DNA from: SOJA01 sp964598485
GTDB lineage: Archaea > Thermoproteota > Bathyarchaeia > Bathyarchaeales > Bathycorpusculaceae
Direction: 5' to 3'
NCBI GenBank assembly: GCA_964598485.1
Contig: CAZRCD010000003.1
Location: 186,001 to 250,000, forward strand
DNA length: 64,000 nucleotides
Position 1 is the stretch's first letter, and every line of letters starts with the position of its first letter. Below the pieces are notes generated by a model, which saw only the letters and a list, made by a program, of their open reading frames with translations, was not told the DNA's origin and did not search any database. The position numbers and the translations under genes are program-made. Positions 33,857-42,239 of the stretch are shown here, piece after piece.

Positions 33857-36016
33857 TTATGGTTTCCATCTTTTTAGCAGCATTGAGTTCCCAACAACTG
33901 TTATGTCACTGAGTATCATCGTTGCCGCAGCGATTTCAGGTCTAACCAAAATGCTGAAAGATGGATACAGAATGCCTGCGGCTAAAGGAATTGTCAACAT
34001 GTTATAGAAGAACGCCCAAAACAGGTTTTGCTTTATTTTCCGCAACGTTTTCTTGCTTAGCTTAATGCTTACTGCTACGTCTCGCGGATCATCTTTGACT
34101 AAAACTATGTCTCCAGCTTCCATAGCGATGTCTGTTCCACCGCCAATGGCAATTCCCACATTTGCTTGGGTGATTGCTGGTGCGTCATTTATTCCATCCC
34201 CTACCATGGCAACGAATCTTCCTTCATTTTGCAGCTTCATTATTTGCTCAACTTTTTCAGCTGGAAGAACCTCGGCTAAGACTTCATTGATGCCCAGCTG
34301 CTTTGCGATGGCTTCAGCTGTCCTTCTTGTGTCACCCGTAAGCATGATGACTTTTAGTCCCATCTTCTGAAGTGTTTCCACAGCGACTTTAGCGTGTTCT
34401 TTAATGGTGTCAGAAACAGCCAACAGTCCAACTGCTTTTCCGTCAGTGGCCACGATTAGTACGGTTTTGCCTTCTTTTTCCAGCCTTTCAATGTGGTCCT
34501 CTAACTTCTCTACTGCTACCTTATGCTTTCTCATTAATGCACGGTTTCCAAGCAAAATCTTCTTTCGTTCGAATTCCACTGCCACACCAAGTCCAGGCAA
34601 GGCTTCAAAAGTATCTGGTTCAGGGACTTCAATTCCTTCACTTTCAGCTTTTTTGACAATTGCTTCGCCAGCTGGATGCTCAGATCTTTTCTCTGCAACA
34701 GCAGCGATTTTCAAAACATGTTGCTTGTCTTCAGCGACTATGTCTGTGACTTCCAACTCGCCTCTAGTCAATGTGCCAGTCTTGTCGAAAACAACAGTGT
34801 CAATTTCTTTAACAACCTCCAGCACTGCACTGTTCTTAATTAGAACACCGTTTTCTGCTCCCTTGCCAACGCCGATCATGATTGCAGCTGGTGTTGCTAT
34901 GCCTAAAGCACATGGACAAGCTATTACTAAAACAGAAACGAGAGTAGTCAAGGCTAGTATTTCGTTCTGAAAGAAGGAAAACCAAACTGCAAATGCCCCA
35001 ACAGCAATTACTATAACTATAGGAACGAAGAAGTTGACAACTTTGTCTGCAAGCCTTTGGATCGGCGCCTTACTTGCCTGCACTTCACGGGTCAACCTCA
35101 CAATCTGAGCCAGAGTTGTTTCCTTTCCAACTTTCACTGCCCTAAACTTCAAAGTGCCGGCTTCGTTAACTGTTGCGCTAAAAACGGTGTCTCCAACGTT
35201 CTTCTCAACTGGAACAGATTCGCCAGTTATCATTGATTCATCTATGAACGAATGCCCGTTGATCACAACACCATCAACAGGAATTTTTTCTCCAGGTCTA
35301 ACAATCACAACGTCGCCGACCTGAACTTTCTCAACTGGAACCTCTATTTCCTCTTCATCCCGCACCACAATGGCGGTTTTCGGTTGAAGTTCCATGAGTT
35401 TCTTAATTGTCTCTCCTGTTTTTTCGACAGCCATCTCCTCTAATAGCATGCCAAGAGTTATGGTAGTGATCACAATCGCTGAGGCTTCGTAGAAAACCAT
35501 CGGGTTATTAAAGACTGTTGAAGATAATGAATAGAAATAAGCGGCTGAAGCGCTTAAGGCAACGAGCACATTCATGTCCGCAAACCTGTTTCTGAGTGAA
35601 TTGTATGCGCCTTTGTAGAAGTGCCAACCTACGATAAACTGGACAGGAGTTGTCAGAACCAACAACAGAAGATTTTTTTCAGGAAAATCCAGAAAGTATG
35701 TAATGACAACGATTGGAATTGTTAGGGCAAGCCCGAAAAAGAAAAGCATCAACTTTTTCCTCATTGCTTTTCTACCCTTCTCAGCAGACATGCCTTCTGC
35801 TTGTTCCACAGCTTCGTATCCAGTCCTCTTAATAGTCGCCTTTATTTTCTCAATGTTTGTCTTGTCCGAATTGAATCTTACAATGGCTTCTTTGGACGCC
35901 AAATTCACTTTGGCTTCTATGATTCCGTCAAGTTTTGACAAGTTATTTTCAATTCGTTGTACGCACGCGGGACAGTGCATCCCAAGGACTTGAAGGATAA
36001 CTTCTTGCTCTTTCAT
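33857..36016 (-). CDS. copA: Copper-transporting P1B-type ATPase
   Basis: 719 residues: one heavy-metal-associated domain with GMHCPACVQRIE at the N-terminus, eight helices, phosphatase/actuator MITGESVPV, the metal site ACPCALGIATPAA in helix 6, phosphorylation site DKTGTLT, the HP loop (SEHPAG) and the hinge MVGDGINDAPA. Helix 7-8 residues FYNMLTIP and MILSD agree with a Cu(I) exporter. It starts inside the end of the regulator gene (4-base ATGA overlap), so the pair is a metal-responsive operon. Confidence 0.95.
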   Translation of the reverse strand: MKEQEVILQVLGMHCPACVQRIENNLSKLDGIIEAKVNLASKEAIVRFNSDKTNIEKIKATIKRTGYEAVEQAEGMSAEKGRKAMRKKLMLFFFGLALTIPIVVITYFLDFPEKNLLLLVLTTPVQFIVGWHFYKGAYNSLRNRFADMNVLVALSASAAYFYSLSSTVFNNPMVFYEASAIVITTITLGMLLEEMAVEKTGETIKKLMELQPKTAIVVRDEEEIEVPVEKVQVGDVVIVRPGEKIPVDGVVINGHSFIDESMITGESVPVEKNVGDTVFSATVNEAGTLKFRAVKVGKETTLAQIVRLTREVQASKAPIQRLADKVVNFFVPIVIVIAVGAFAVWFSFFQNEILALTTLVSVLVIACPCALGIATPAAIMIGVGKGAENGVLIKNSAVLEVVKEIDTVVFDKTGTLTRGELEVTDIVAEDKQHVLKIAAVAEKRSEHPAGEAIVKKAESEGIEVPEPDTFEALPGLGVAVEFERKKILLGNRALMRKHKVAVEKLEDHIERLEKEGKTVLIVATDGKAVGLLAVSDTIKEHAKVAVETLQKMGLKVIMLTGDTRRTAEAIAKQLGINEVLAEVLPAEKVEQIMKLQNEGRFVAMVGDGINDAPAITQANVGIAIGGGTDIAMEAGDIVLVKDDPRDVAVSIKLSKKTLRKIKQNLFWAFFYNMLTIPLAAGILYPSFSILVRPEIAAATMILSDITVVGNSMLLKRWKP

Positions 36017-36414
36017 TCACCAGACCTTCCAACCGTTATTAATCGGCAGATTCCACATTTTTCAATGTCTATTGTTGGATCAAATGCTTTATGCAATTTA
36101 CACATTAAGCCCTTTTCTCTAATTGTGCTACAGATTTCGCAAAACATAGAGATGAAGTCTTTAGGCGGCAGGTTTCCTTTGGCTAACGATGCTGCCAAGT
36201 TCTCTACCAGATTTGTAACATCTCTTTCATTCTGTAAGTCAATTGCTTTTCCACGCTTCTTTCTGAAGTAGAGACTTATGGCGGGTTGACTGACTCCGAG
36301 AAGCTTGGCTGTTTCCACTTGTTTTAGTTTATGTTTTGTCATGAGTTCTTCAGCTATCATGGCTCGAACTGCGGGTAATACGCATTTTACTGCAACTTCG
36401 CAAGGAACCAACAT
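36013..36414 (-). CDS. COG2522-type HTH regulator of the copper operon
   Basis: 133 residues. MLVPCEVAVKCVLPAVRAMI is the conserved start of the archaeal COG2522 family; the helix-turn-helix is KQVETAKLLGVSQPAISLYF. The C-terminal half has six cysteines (MFCEIC, LMCKLH, EKCGICRL), suitable for binding a soft metal such as Cu(I). Coupled to copA, it is presumably the copper sensor. Promoter: a minus-strand TATA-like CTTTTATTTATG at about 36445-36456, next to the palindrome at 36461. Confidence 0.8.
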   Translation of the reverse strand: MLVPCEVAVKCVLPAVRAMIAEELMTKHKLKQVETAKLLGVSQPAISLYFRKKRGKAIDLQNERDVTNLVENLAASLAKGNLPPKDFISMFCEICSTIREKGLMCKLHKAFDPTIDIEKCGICRLITVGRSGE

Positions 36415-36460
36415 TACGATACACTTCAGTTATAGTTTGTAGAAACGCATAAATAAAAGT

Positions 36461-36476
36461 TATTACAATTGTAATA
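36461..36476. promoter_or_regulatory. Perfect 16-bp palindrome, probable operator
   Basis: TATTACAATTGTAATA is a perfect inverted repeat in the gap between the copper regulator (minus) and the PAS gene (plus). It lies just upstream of the minus TATA and overlaps the best plus TATA candidate (GTAATATC, 36470-36477). Position suggests that the COG2522 regulator binds here and controls both directions. Confidence 0.6.
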
Positions 36477-36495
36477 TCAACACAAAGATTGAGTG

Positions 36496-36930
36496 ATGGA
36501 ATTGGCTGAGGATAATAAGAGAATATTGCAGTTTGAGACTGGTTCTCTTTCGAAAGAGGAAGCTGAGGCTGTCTTAGATTCGCTTCCAGTTGACATATCA
36601 TTTATCGACAAAGAAGACCGTGTAAAATACTTTAACAGGGCTGAGGGAAGAATTTTTGTTCGGACAAAGGCTGTCATTGGAAGAAAAGTGCAACTATGTC
36701 ATCCGCAGAAAAGCGTTCACGTAGTGAATAAGATTCTTGAAGCTTTCAAAACAGGCGAGAAAGATGTGGCTGAATTTTGGATTGATTTGAATGATCGTCT
36801 GATTCTCATCAGATATTTTGCAGTAAGAGACAAGAATGGGAAATATTTAGGAACTGTAGAAGTGACGCAAGACGTAACTGACATCAAAAAGATTGAAGGA
36901 CAAAAAAGACTCCTAGACTGGAAAACCTAG
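36496..36930 (+). CDS. PAS-domain protein, DUF438-type
   Basis: About 144 residues, a single PAS domain of the kind at the end of DUF438 proteins: AVLDSLPVDISFIDKEDRVK, then YFNRAEGRIFVRTKAVIGRK, CHPQKSVHVVNKILEAF and EVTQDVTDIKKIEGQKRLLDW (shown in parts). Sensor domain that may bind haem or a small ligand. ATG at 36496 directly follows a GTG at 36493; with the TATA candidate at 36470 the message would be leaderless. Shares the palindrome with the copper operon. Confidence 0.8.
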   Translation: MELAEDNKRILQFETGSLSKEEAEAVLDSLPVDISFIDKEDRVKYFNRAEGRIFVRTKAVIGRKVQLCHPQKSVHVVNKILEAFKTGEKDVAEFWIDLNDRLILIRYFAVRDKNGKYLGTVEVTQDVTDIKKIEGQKRLLDWKT

Positions 36931-37029
36931 GCTCCATTTCCGGAGAAAGTAACCATTTAACATATAGCAAGATTCAGTCGTCTATTTGCTTGGATAATCA
37001 AGTCCTCAAGACAGCATTGACGTTATTTG

Positions 37030-38142
37030 TCACGCGAGTAGATGAAAGTTCCCTATTCTTGTGTTTTTTAAGTGTTTTTCTGCTACTCTTTGGCACTCCA
37101 TGGCTTGTTTTTTGCTTGTTGTTGGCAAGTCGTTCATGACATAGCATGGATAAAAGGCTAGTAGCGTGTACGGAATATTAGGGTCTATTTCACTTATGAA
37201 TTTGGCAATGTTCTCAACTTCTTCCGCATTTATATAGCCTGGAATAAGCAATGTGCTGGCGGAAAGCACTGGCAGTTCCGGTCGCTGTTTATAGACTTTT
37301 TCTCCTAGCATCTTGAAGTTCTCCAGCGTAGGCTTGTTTGAAACTCCACACAATGCAATGTTCAATTCTTCACTCCAAGTCTTCAAGTCGGATTTTATGT
37401 TGCCACCACTTTCCAAAGCATATTCTGCAGCCTTCACAGCCAGTTTCGGACTTATGTAACCGTTGGTTTCCCAGCAAACTCGAAGGATACGCTTTTCAGC
37501 TTTGGCTTTCTCTAGTGCTATGCGGCTTACCTCAAGACTGTGCGGCATTTGTGGTGAAGGGTCTCCCCCGAAATAACATATGCAAGAAACATGTTTATCG
37601 ACTTTTTCTGCTAAAGCCTCAGCACTCATGCAAGGCTTATGTTTAACAGCTGAGTTGCGGTAATGCCAATTCTGACAGTAAAGGCAATCGTAACTGCAAG
37701 CTCCATAAAAAACCGCTAGATTAGCATAGCCATATTCTGCTTCTGGTTTATAGGCATATTTTGGATAGCCCTTTCCAGTGCATCCAGGACAAAACCACCA
37801 ACCAACGCAGTTAGTAGGCAAACTATCATAATACCATTCTAAAACGCCTTTCTCAGCGGTACCGCCGAAACGAACCAAACGTCCATCAACATTCCAAACA
37901 AGCCCACAAAAACCACTCTTGCCAATACCAATCACGCAATTGTTAGCACAGACCCCGCAAGACAAACCACCAGCATCTCTAGGCGGAACTGAAGGCAAAC
38001 CAAAACGAGCACGGCTCTTTGCATGTACACGACCAGTGATCTCCAAAGCTTGCTCAGGCTTCTCCCTTATGCACTTTGAACAAACACCTAGACTAGCTGA
38101 AATGGTCGGGGTTTTTTCGCCGCAAACCAAACATTTCCCCAT
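37030..38142 (-). CDS. Radical SAM protein with extra cysteine clusters
   Basis: 370 residues from the ATG at 38142. The SAM-cluster motif is GACSYDCLYCQNWHYRNS (C-x3-C-x2-C). The N-terminus has CLVCGEKTPTISASLGVCSKC, a zinc ribbon, and then SCGVCANNCVIGIGKSGFCG and WWFCPGCTGKGYPKYA. PflA-like fold: GGDPSPQMPH, then WETNGYISP, KSDLKTW, LLIPGYIN. Resembles the AmmeMemoRadiSam/PflA-related group, substrate unknown. The longer frame to 38265 is rejected because a TATA-like GAGTTATATTC (minus, about 38177-38187) lies inside it. Confidence 0.85.
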   Translation of the reverse strand: MGKCLVCGEKTPTISASLGVCSKCIREKPEQALEITGRVHAKSRARFGLPSVPPRDAGGLSCGVCANNCVIGIGKSGFCGLVWNVDGRLVRFGGTAEKGVLEWYYDSLPTNCVGWWFCPGCTGKGYPKYAYKPEAEYGYANLAVFYGACSYDCLYCQNWHYRNSAVKHKPCMSAEALAEKVDKHVSCICYFGGDPSPQMPHSLEVSRIALEKAKAEKRILRVCWETNGYISPKLAVKAAEYALESGGNIKSDLKTWSEELNIALCGVSNKPTLENFKMLGEKVYKQRPELPVLSASTLLIPGYINAEEVENIAKFISEIDPNIPYTLLAFYPCYVMNDLPTTSKKQAMECQRVAEKHLKNTRIGNFHLLA

Positions 38143-38202
38143 GAACGAACTCCATAAAAACTTAACAAGATCTATGAATATAACTCTTGTACGGGAGCTG
38201 TC

Positions 38203-38507
38203 ATGAATGAAGAGCGGGTATATGTCGCGTCTTGTGGTGTATGTTGTAGCGTCTGCGGACTTCATTTAAAGGGAATTTGTCTTCCATGCGGTTCAAGACT
38301 GAAAAAGGATGAGGATGTTGTTAAGAGAAGATGGAAGAGCAGGTGAAGAATCTAGGGCATGTTTGTTCAATTCTTCAATGTGTAGTTAAAAAGGGAATAG
38401 GCTACTGCATGAGGGACTGTCCAGAATTTCCGTGTAAACTCTACGAAGAACACTTCGTTCCATACTCAGAAAGCTTCCTTCAAATGTACAAAGCCAGAAA
38501 TAAATAG
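38203..38507 (+). pseudogene. Cysteine-rich small protein, apparently split by a frameshift
   Basis: Two overlapping short frames make one plausible protein of about 95 residues. The first (38203-38346) reads VYVASCGVCCSVCGLHLKGI then CLPCGSRLKK; the second (38331-38507) starts ATG GAA GAG and reads HVCSILQCVVKKGIGYCMRD then CPEFPCKLYEEHF. Ten or more cysteines continue in a regular pattern across the junction, suggesting a one-base slip near 38330-38345; translational overlap of two peptides is the alternative. Family unclear, perhaps near DUF3795. Divergent from the radical SAM gene. Confidence 0.5.
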
Positions 38508-38563
38508 CCCCTCCTCTAACAACAGACACAAAAACCACAAATTCAACATATAATAGAATAAAG

Positions 38564-38857
38564 TTAGCCACCGCCAACAGGCGGCAATATAGCTAAAACA
38601 TCACCGTCTATCAGCCTCGTTTCCAATCCACCTAGTACAGTTATGCTTCTACCGTTCACAAGCAACAGCAAATAGCTTTGAGTTTCGCCGGTTTTCCCAT
38701 CAAAAACATATTCTACGAAATCTTGTCCATAAATCTTAGATAAACGCCTTAACACTTTTTCAACAGTGGCTTCCTCTCTATCTTCAAATTCTACGCATTC
38801 CACTTTTTTTCCAAGCAACGCCCGCAACGAACCAAAGAAACGCACAGAAACATTCAA
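38564..38857 (-). CDS. MoaD-family ubiquitin-like protein
   Basis: 97 residues with a beta-grasp start VSVRFFGSLRALLGKK and end LIDGDVLAILPPVGGG. The C-terminal Gly-Gly is what E1-like enzymes adenylate for sulfur transfer (molybdopterin, thiamine) or for SAMP-type protein conjugation. A third glycine is added here. AOR at 52091 would need molybdopterin (tungstopterin), so a cofactor role is plausible. Second of a tandem pair, 22 bases after the first. Confidence 0.88.
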   Translation of the reverse strand: MNVSVRFFGSLRALLGKKVECVEFEDREEATVEKVLRRLSKIYGQDFVEYVFDGKTGETQSYLLLLVNGRSITVLGGLETRLIDGDVLAILPPVGGG

Positions 38858-38878
38858 CAGCCAAACCTCTCCAACAAT

Positions 38879-39151
38879 TCAGCCTCCAGTATCAGCATAC
38901 CCAACCAAAACTTCACAGCCCGAATATAAGGACTCATCCTTTATACTCAGAAGCACCCTACCACCGCAAATAAAAAGGAACGTGTCCAACAGTCTTTCAT
39001 CCACCTCTCCATGACGCCTCAACTTCTCCCTAAAAATGCTCAAAACATCTTCATACTTGGCCTCACCAGAAACATGAATGGTTTCCACTTTTCCAGATGA
39101 CCCGAAATATTCGGCTATTCCACGACCTAAATACCTTACCTTGACTTCCAT
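38879..39151 (-). CDS. Second ubiquitin-like (ThiS/MoaD/SAMP) protein
   Basis: 90 residues from the ATG at 39151: VKVRYLGRGIAEYFGSSGKV, then YEDVLSIFREKLRRHGEVDE, a strand FLFICGGRVLLSIKDE and the end CEVLVGYADTGG. The beta-grasp order and terminal Gly-Gly match the ubiquitin-like sulfur carriers, but the sequence is divergent from its neighbour. Its function, sulfur carrier or protein modifier, cannot be told. An E1-like enzyme lies at 47104. Confidence 0.7.
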   Translation of the reverse strand: MEVKVRYLGRGIAEYFGSSGKVETIHVSGEAKYEDVLSIFREKLRRHGEVDERLLDTFLFICGGRVLLSIKDESLYSGCEVLVGYADTGG

Positions 39152-39433
39152 TATGATAATCCACACGATGCCTTAGCTTCATGTACAAGCTTAGTTTCAA
39201 CTGTTATAAAAATTGTGAAAAAGCAAGCTTGGATCAATGTCAATAAACGTGAAGGTGTAAACGCACAAGACTGGTTGAGCTGCTTTTCATTTCACCAATA
39301 ATTCTGATAAGAGGCATTAATAATGATGAATTGCAAGATTCACCGTTCGCAATGGTGGATGACTTGCAGGGTCACGCAGTCTAATAGGCTTAAACCCACG
39401 ACTGTTTTTGCTTTCTTTTGACTCGTCACTAAT

Positions 39434-39670
39434 CTAATACTGGAGCGCCTCTACTCTAACTATTTCCGGTATCTTTTTCTTGAGGTGCTGCTCCACTCCC
39501 ATTTTGATAGTTATTGTTGCCATTGGGCATCCGGCACATGCTCCCTTTAACCTCACCTTAACAATACCATTGTCCACTCCCAAGAGTTCCACGTCTCCGC
39601 CGTCAGCCTGTAACCGTGGCCTAATTTCTTCAAGGGCTTTTGCGACTTGTTCTCTAATCGTTTGGTTCAT
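39434..39670 (-). CDS. NifU-like C-terminal iron-sulfur scaffold
   Basis: 78 residues of the NifU C-terminal/Nfu domain: ALEEIRPRLQADGGDVELLG and GACAGCPMATITIKMGVEQHL with the cluster-binding CxxC. Provides or carries [4Fe-4S] clusters, needed by many proteins here. ATG at 39670 is chosen; the open frame reaches 39772 but crosses the divergent TATA element at 39734. Confidence 0.9.
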   Translation of the reverse strand: MNQTIREQVAKALEEIRPRLQADGGDVELLGVDNGIVKVRLKGACAGCPMATITIKMGVEQHLKKKIPEIVRVEALQY

Positions 39671-39733
39671 TGTGTTCACAACACTGTAGTTTGGAATACT
39701 GTCTAATAAGTGGCATGCTTGAAATCCACTACG

Positions 39734-39740
39734 TTTAAAT
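39734..39740. promoter_or_regulatory. Shared symmetric TATA-like element
   Basis: TTTAAAT reads as a TATA-type box on both strands. On the plus strand it lies 27 bases before the ATG at 39764, implying a leaderless C_GCAxxG_C_C message; on the minus strand it would give the NifU-like gene a leader of about 40 bases. Confidence 0.5.
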
Positions 39741-39763
39741 CTCAACCCAACTAGTTTCTTCTC

Positions 39764-40132
39764 ATGAAACACGCAAATAGAATAATTGATGGAGCCTTTT
39801 CATATTTTAGGATTGGTTACAATTGCGCTGAGAGTGTACTTTTGGCAATAGCTAAAGATGCTTTAGAGATAGAAAGTGATCTTATACCAAAAATCGCCAC
39901 TGGTTTTGGTGGCGGTATCTCAAGACGCGGATACGTTTGTGGAGCAGTGAGCGGTGCTGTCATGGGCTTTGGTTTGAAGTGTGGTAGGAATAGCCCAGAA
40001 GAACTGCAAGCTAAAACGTGTAATCGAGTAGTAGAATTCTACAAGCAGTTTCAAGAAAAATTTGGAAGTATTGTTTGTAAAGAGTTGTGTGGATGTGATC
40101 TTTCCACTATTAGAGGGAATACGAAAATTTAG
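39764..40132 (+). CDS. C_GCAxxG_C_C family protein
   Basis: 122 residues with the cysteine pattern that names the family: GYNCAESVLLAIA, TGFGGGISRRGYVCGAVSGA, a CGR and CNRVVEFY, then SIVCKELCGCDL. Thought to be a redox or metal protein; often next to molybdenum or iron-sulfur genes. Leaderless start (see the TATA-like element at 39734). Divergent from the NifU-like scaffold. Confidence 0.85.
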   Translation: MKHANRIIDGAFSYFRIGYNCAESVLLAIAKDALEIESDLIPKIATGFGGGISRRGYVCGAVSGAVMGFGLKCGRNSPEELQAKTCNRVVEFYKQFQEKFGSIVCKELCGCDLSTIRGNTKI

Positions 40133-40251
40133 AAAAGGAAATGTACATGAACAAAGATGTCGTTACTTTGTTAGTTGTGCGATAGAAATTTTCATGAGTT
40201 TAACTGATGAAAACTGAATTCAAAGAGCACACTTTAGCCTGCCCAATATTT

Positions 40252-40270
40252 ACATACGTTTAAGGTATGT
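40252..40270. promoter_or_regulatory. Inverted repeat upstream of the CCC1/VIT1 gene
   Basis: ACATAC-GTTTAAG-GTATGT, perfect 6-base arms with a 7-base spacer, ends 22 bases before the TATA-like CATATATC (40292-40299) of the transporter gene. A metal-dependent regulator of DtxR/MntR type would suit a Fe/Mn transporter, but this is inference from position only. Confidence 0.4.
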
Positions 40271-40319
40271 CAACTTAATTTCAGCAAAATGCATATATCA
40301 TTTCGGTCATTAAGGGGAC

Positions 40320-40874
40320 GTGAAAACAAAGTGTTGCAAGATGACTGAAAATCCATCAGAGGAAAGCTATCGTTTGGAAGGAATTGCCTTCGGACTTGCA
40401 GATGGCTTGATCATGTGTTTAGGTTTGATTATTGGGGTTGCTGAGGCTACTTCTGATACTCGGCTGGTGATAATTACTGGAGTAATTGGAGGCTTTGCTA
40501 ACGCATTTGGAAATTCCATCGGGTTCTTCATGTCCCAATCAGCAGAAAGGGCATTGCAAATTCAAACAACAGAACATGGTTCAACGACAAGAATACATTC
40601 GAAAAGGGAGATATTTACAAACAGCCTTTTCTCATTCGCCTCAACAATCGTCGCTACACTAGTTTTGCTGTCCCCATTCACATGTTTCTGCATGAGCGAC
40701 GCCGCAATACTCACGTTTATAATCGGAACCACAATGGCATTCATCCTAGGAAGCTACGTAGGCAAAATAAGCCGTGAAAACCCCTACAAAACAGGATTAA
40801 AATACGCCCTACTCGCCGTTCTAGGAGCCCTAATCTCTCACGGTATAGCAGACTGCATCCAACTCTTAATCTAA
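40320..40874 (+). CDS. CCC1/VIT1-family iron or manganese transporter
   Basis: 184 residues, five predicted helices. Family segments are EGIAFGLADGLIMCLGLIIG and GVIGGFANAFGNSIGFFMSQSAE, then three more helices after a charged loop (TTRIHSKREIFTN). VIT1/CCC1 proteins export or sequester Fe2+/Mn2+. GTG at 40320 lies about 25 bases after the TATA-like element, suggesting a leaderless message; an ATG seven codons later is possible. Confidence 0.8.
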   Translation: MKTKCCKMTENPSEESYRLEGIAFGLADGLIMCLGLIIGVAEATSDTRLVIITGVIGGFANAFGNSIGFFMSQSAERALQIQTTEHGSTTRIHSKREIFTNSLFSFASTIVATLVLLSPFTCFCMSDAAILTFIIGTTMAFILGSYVGKISRENPYKTGLKYALLAVLGALISHGIADCIQLLI

Positions 40875-41043
40875 AGTACGAAGCTAAACATTCGTGCGCT
40901 CTTTCATGACTAAGCGGTTTTTCTTATATGCATCCTCAATCCGAACTATTGATTCATAACTTTTTTTATGCTCACAACAGAATGACAACAGCAAAAGTCA
41001 GTATAAGGATGGAGATAGAAATGCACAAAAAAGACTTCTGACA

Positions 41044-41619
41044 ATGTTGTTGTCGCTCTTTCTAATGATCATTCCTTTTGTTGCATACGCTACAACAATC
41101 ACCTCATGTACATTCGATAAAGACACATACCATCAAGGTCAAACAGGTTACATCACAGTCACCATGTACAACGATGAAGACAGCAAAATAAAAGTCACTG
41201 AACTGACCGCGACCATAGACTATTACTACACTGACGGAAACATCTACTTACAAACATTCTATACCAATGTGACCTTGCCTGTCGAAATTCAACAAGGACA
41301 ATCAAACACATGGTACATCCCGTTCAGCCTACCAACCAACATTGCTTCGGGTTACACTAGCGTTCATGTAAAAGCCAAAACCCAATTATGGAACAATCAC
41401 TCTGAAACATGGTTCACATCAGATCATCCAACTTACCAACCGACACTCTACATAGAATCACCCTACAAACAACAACTAGAAGAACAACAAATAATCAACA
41501 ACACCACCACAACCATCGTATACCTCTTTGCAGCCACCACCATACTCTTTGCATCAATGACCGGATTCCTCGTAGTCCTCAACAGAAGAGCCAGAGTCAT
41601 CAACCAACCTGTAACCTAA
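41044..41619 (+). CDS. Secreted, membrane-anchored protein of unknown function
   Basis: 191 residues: a signal peptide (LLSLFLMIIPFVAYATT), a beta-rich domain with several N-x-S/T sites (YTNVTLP, NNHSET, INNTTTT), and one C-terminal helix TIVYLFAATTILFASMTGFL followed by NRRAR. The outside domain looks like an immunoglobulin-like or adhesion fold (TCTF..GQTGYITVTMYNDED), but I cannot name it. No operon partner. Confidence 0.6.
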   Translation: MLLSLFLMIIPFVAYATTITSCTFDKDTYHQGQTGYITVTMYNDEDSKIKVTELTATIDYYYTDGNIYLQTFYTNVTLPVEIQQGQSNTWYIPFSLPTNIASGYTSVHVKAKTQLWNNHSETWFTSDHPTYQPTLYIESPYKQQLEEQQIINNTTTTIVYLFAATTILFASMTGFLVVLNRRARVINQPVT

Positions 41620-41713
41620 TTGTCCAAAACAGAGCGAAAAAAATTAGATGCCACGTCAGTGCAAATTACATCTGCCTTCTTGCGCAACAGAGGGAAGTGG
41701 CTAAAAAGAAAAC

Positions 41714-41737
41714 GGAGTTTCTTACTCCCCTTTTTTC
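41714..41737 (+). terminator. Hairpin plus T-run
   Basis: GGAG-TTTCTTA-CTCC followed by CCTTTTTT. It lies about 95 bases past the stop of the surface protein gene and before the convergent cysteine-rich gene. Confidence 0.4.
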
Positions 41738-41827
41738 CGTTGCAAGTTTTCATTAGATAAATGCGCTGCAGGAAAACTTCTCTGGCTGCGTATAAAAAAG
41801 GGGTTGAAACTGTTTTGTAGAAACTTA

Positions 41828-42145
41828 TCAGTTACCTAGGTTGCATGTTCTTTCTTCATTTTGGTTTTTGTATTGGTGTCTGTATTGCTCCAAGCTCATT
41901 GTGCAGTTACAGATTCTGTTAGTGGCACATTCACCGTTTCTTTGTCTGGTGCGGTGTTGTTCCTGTGTGCCATCGCAAGTGCAGTTGCAGTCGCGATCTC
42001 TTGTTCTCAATCTGTCTTGGCCTTGCGTTTGAAGTAAATCGCTATTGCGAGTTCCGTTGACATAGGCTTGTATGGGTGCAGATAGGAAAGCGATGGCAAC
42101 GATGCCTACAATTAATCCTATCCCTACAATCATTTTTCCATTCAT
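41828..42145 (-). CDS. Small secreted cysteine-rich protein
   Basis: 105 residues with a signal or anchor helix (MIVGIGLIVGIVAIAFLSAP) and a polar tail rich in R, Q, D, N and Cys: DRDCNCTCDGTQEQHRTRQR, ECATNRICNCTMS and ERTCNLGN, seven cysteines in all. Metal binding or disulfide folding outside the cell is likely. ATG at 42145 follows GGAGGTGACAAA. It is divergent from the membrane regulator gene at 42284 and they share a palindrome-bearing promoter region. Confidence 0.6.
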   Translation of the reverse strand: MNGKMIVGIGLIVGIVAIAFLSAPIQAYVNGTRNSDLLQTQGQDRLRTRDRDCNCTCDGTQEQHRTRQRNGECATNRICNCTMSLEQYRHQYKNQNEERTCNLGN

Positions 42146-42222
42146 TATTTTGTCACCTCCATACTTTTGCTTGCAAGAATACCATGGTTACCGTGTGGTT
42201 TAGATGTTAGGTGTAACAAAAC

Positions 42223-42239
42223 GTTTCAAAAATTGAAAC
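42223..42239. promoter_or_regulatory. 17-bp palindrome GTTTCAA-AAA-TTGAAAC
   Basis: Perfect 7-base arms around AAA, two bases before the TATA-like CTTATAAAG (42242-42250) of the membrane regulator and 78 bases before the divergent gene. A second, smaller dyad GGTG-TAT-CACC (42251-42261) lies directly after that TATA box. Both look like operators. Confidence 0.55.

Noticed and set aside
39323..39400. Possible C/D-box small RNA (ATGATGA followed by TGGATGA)
   Set aside because: A C box and a C'-like box are present, but no clear CTGA D or D' box lies at the right distance.
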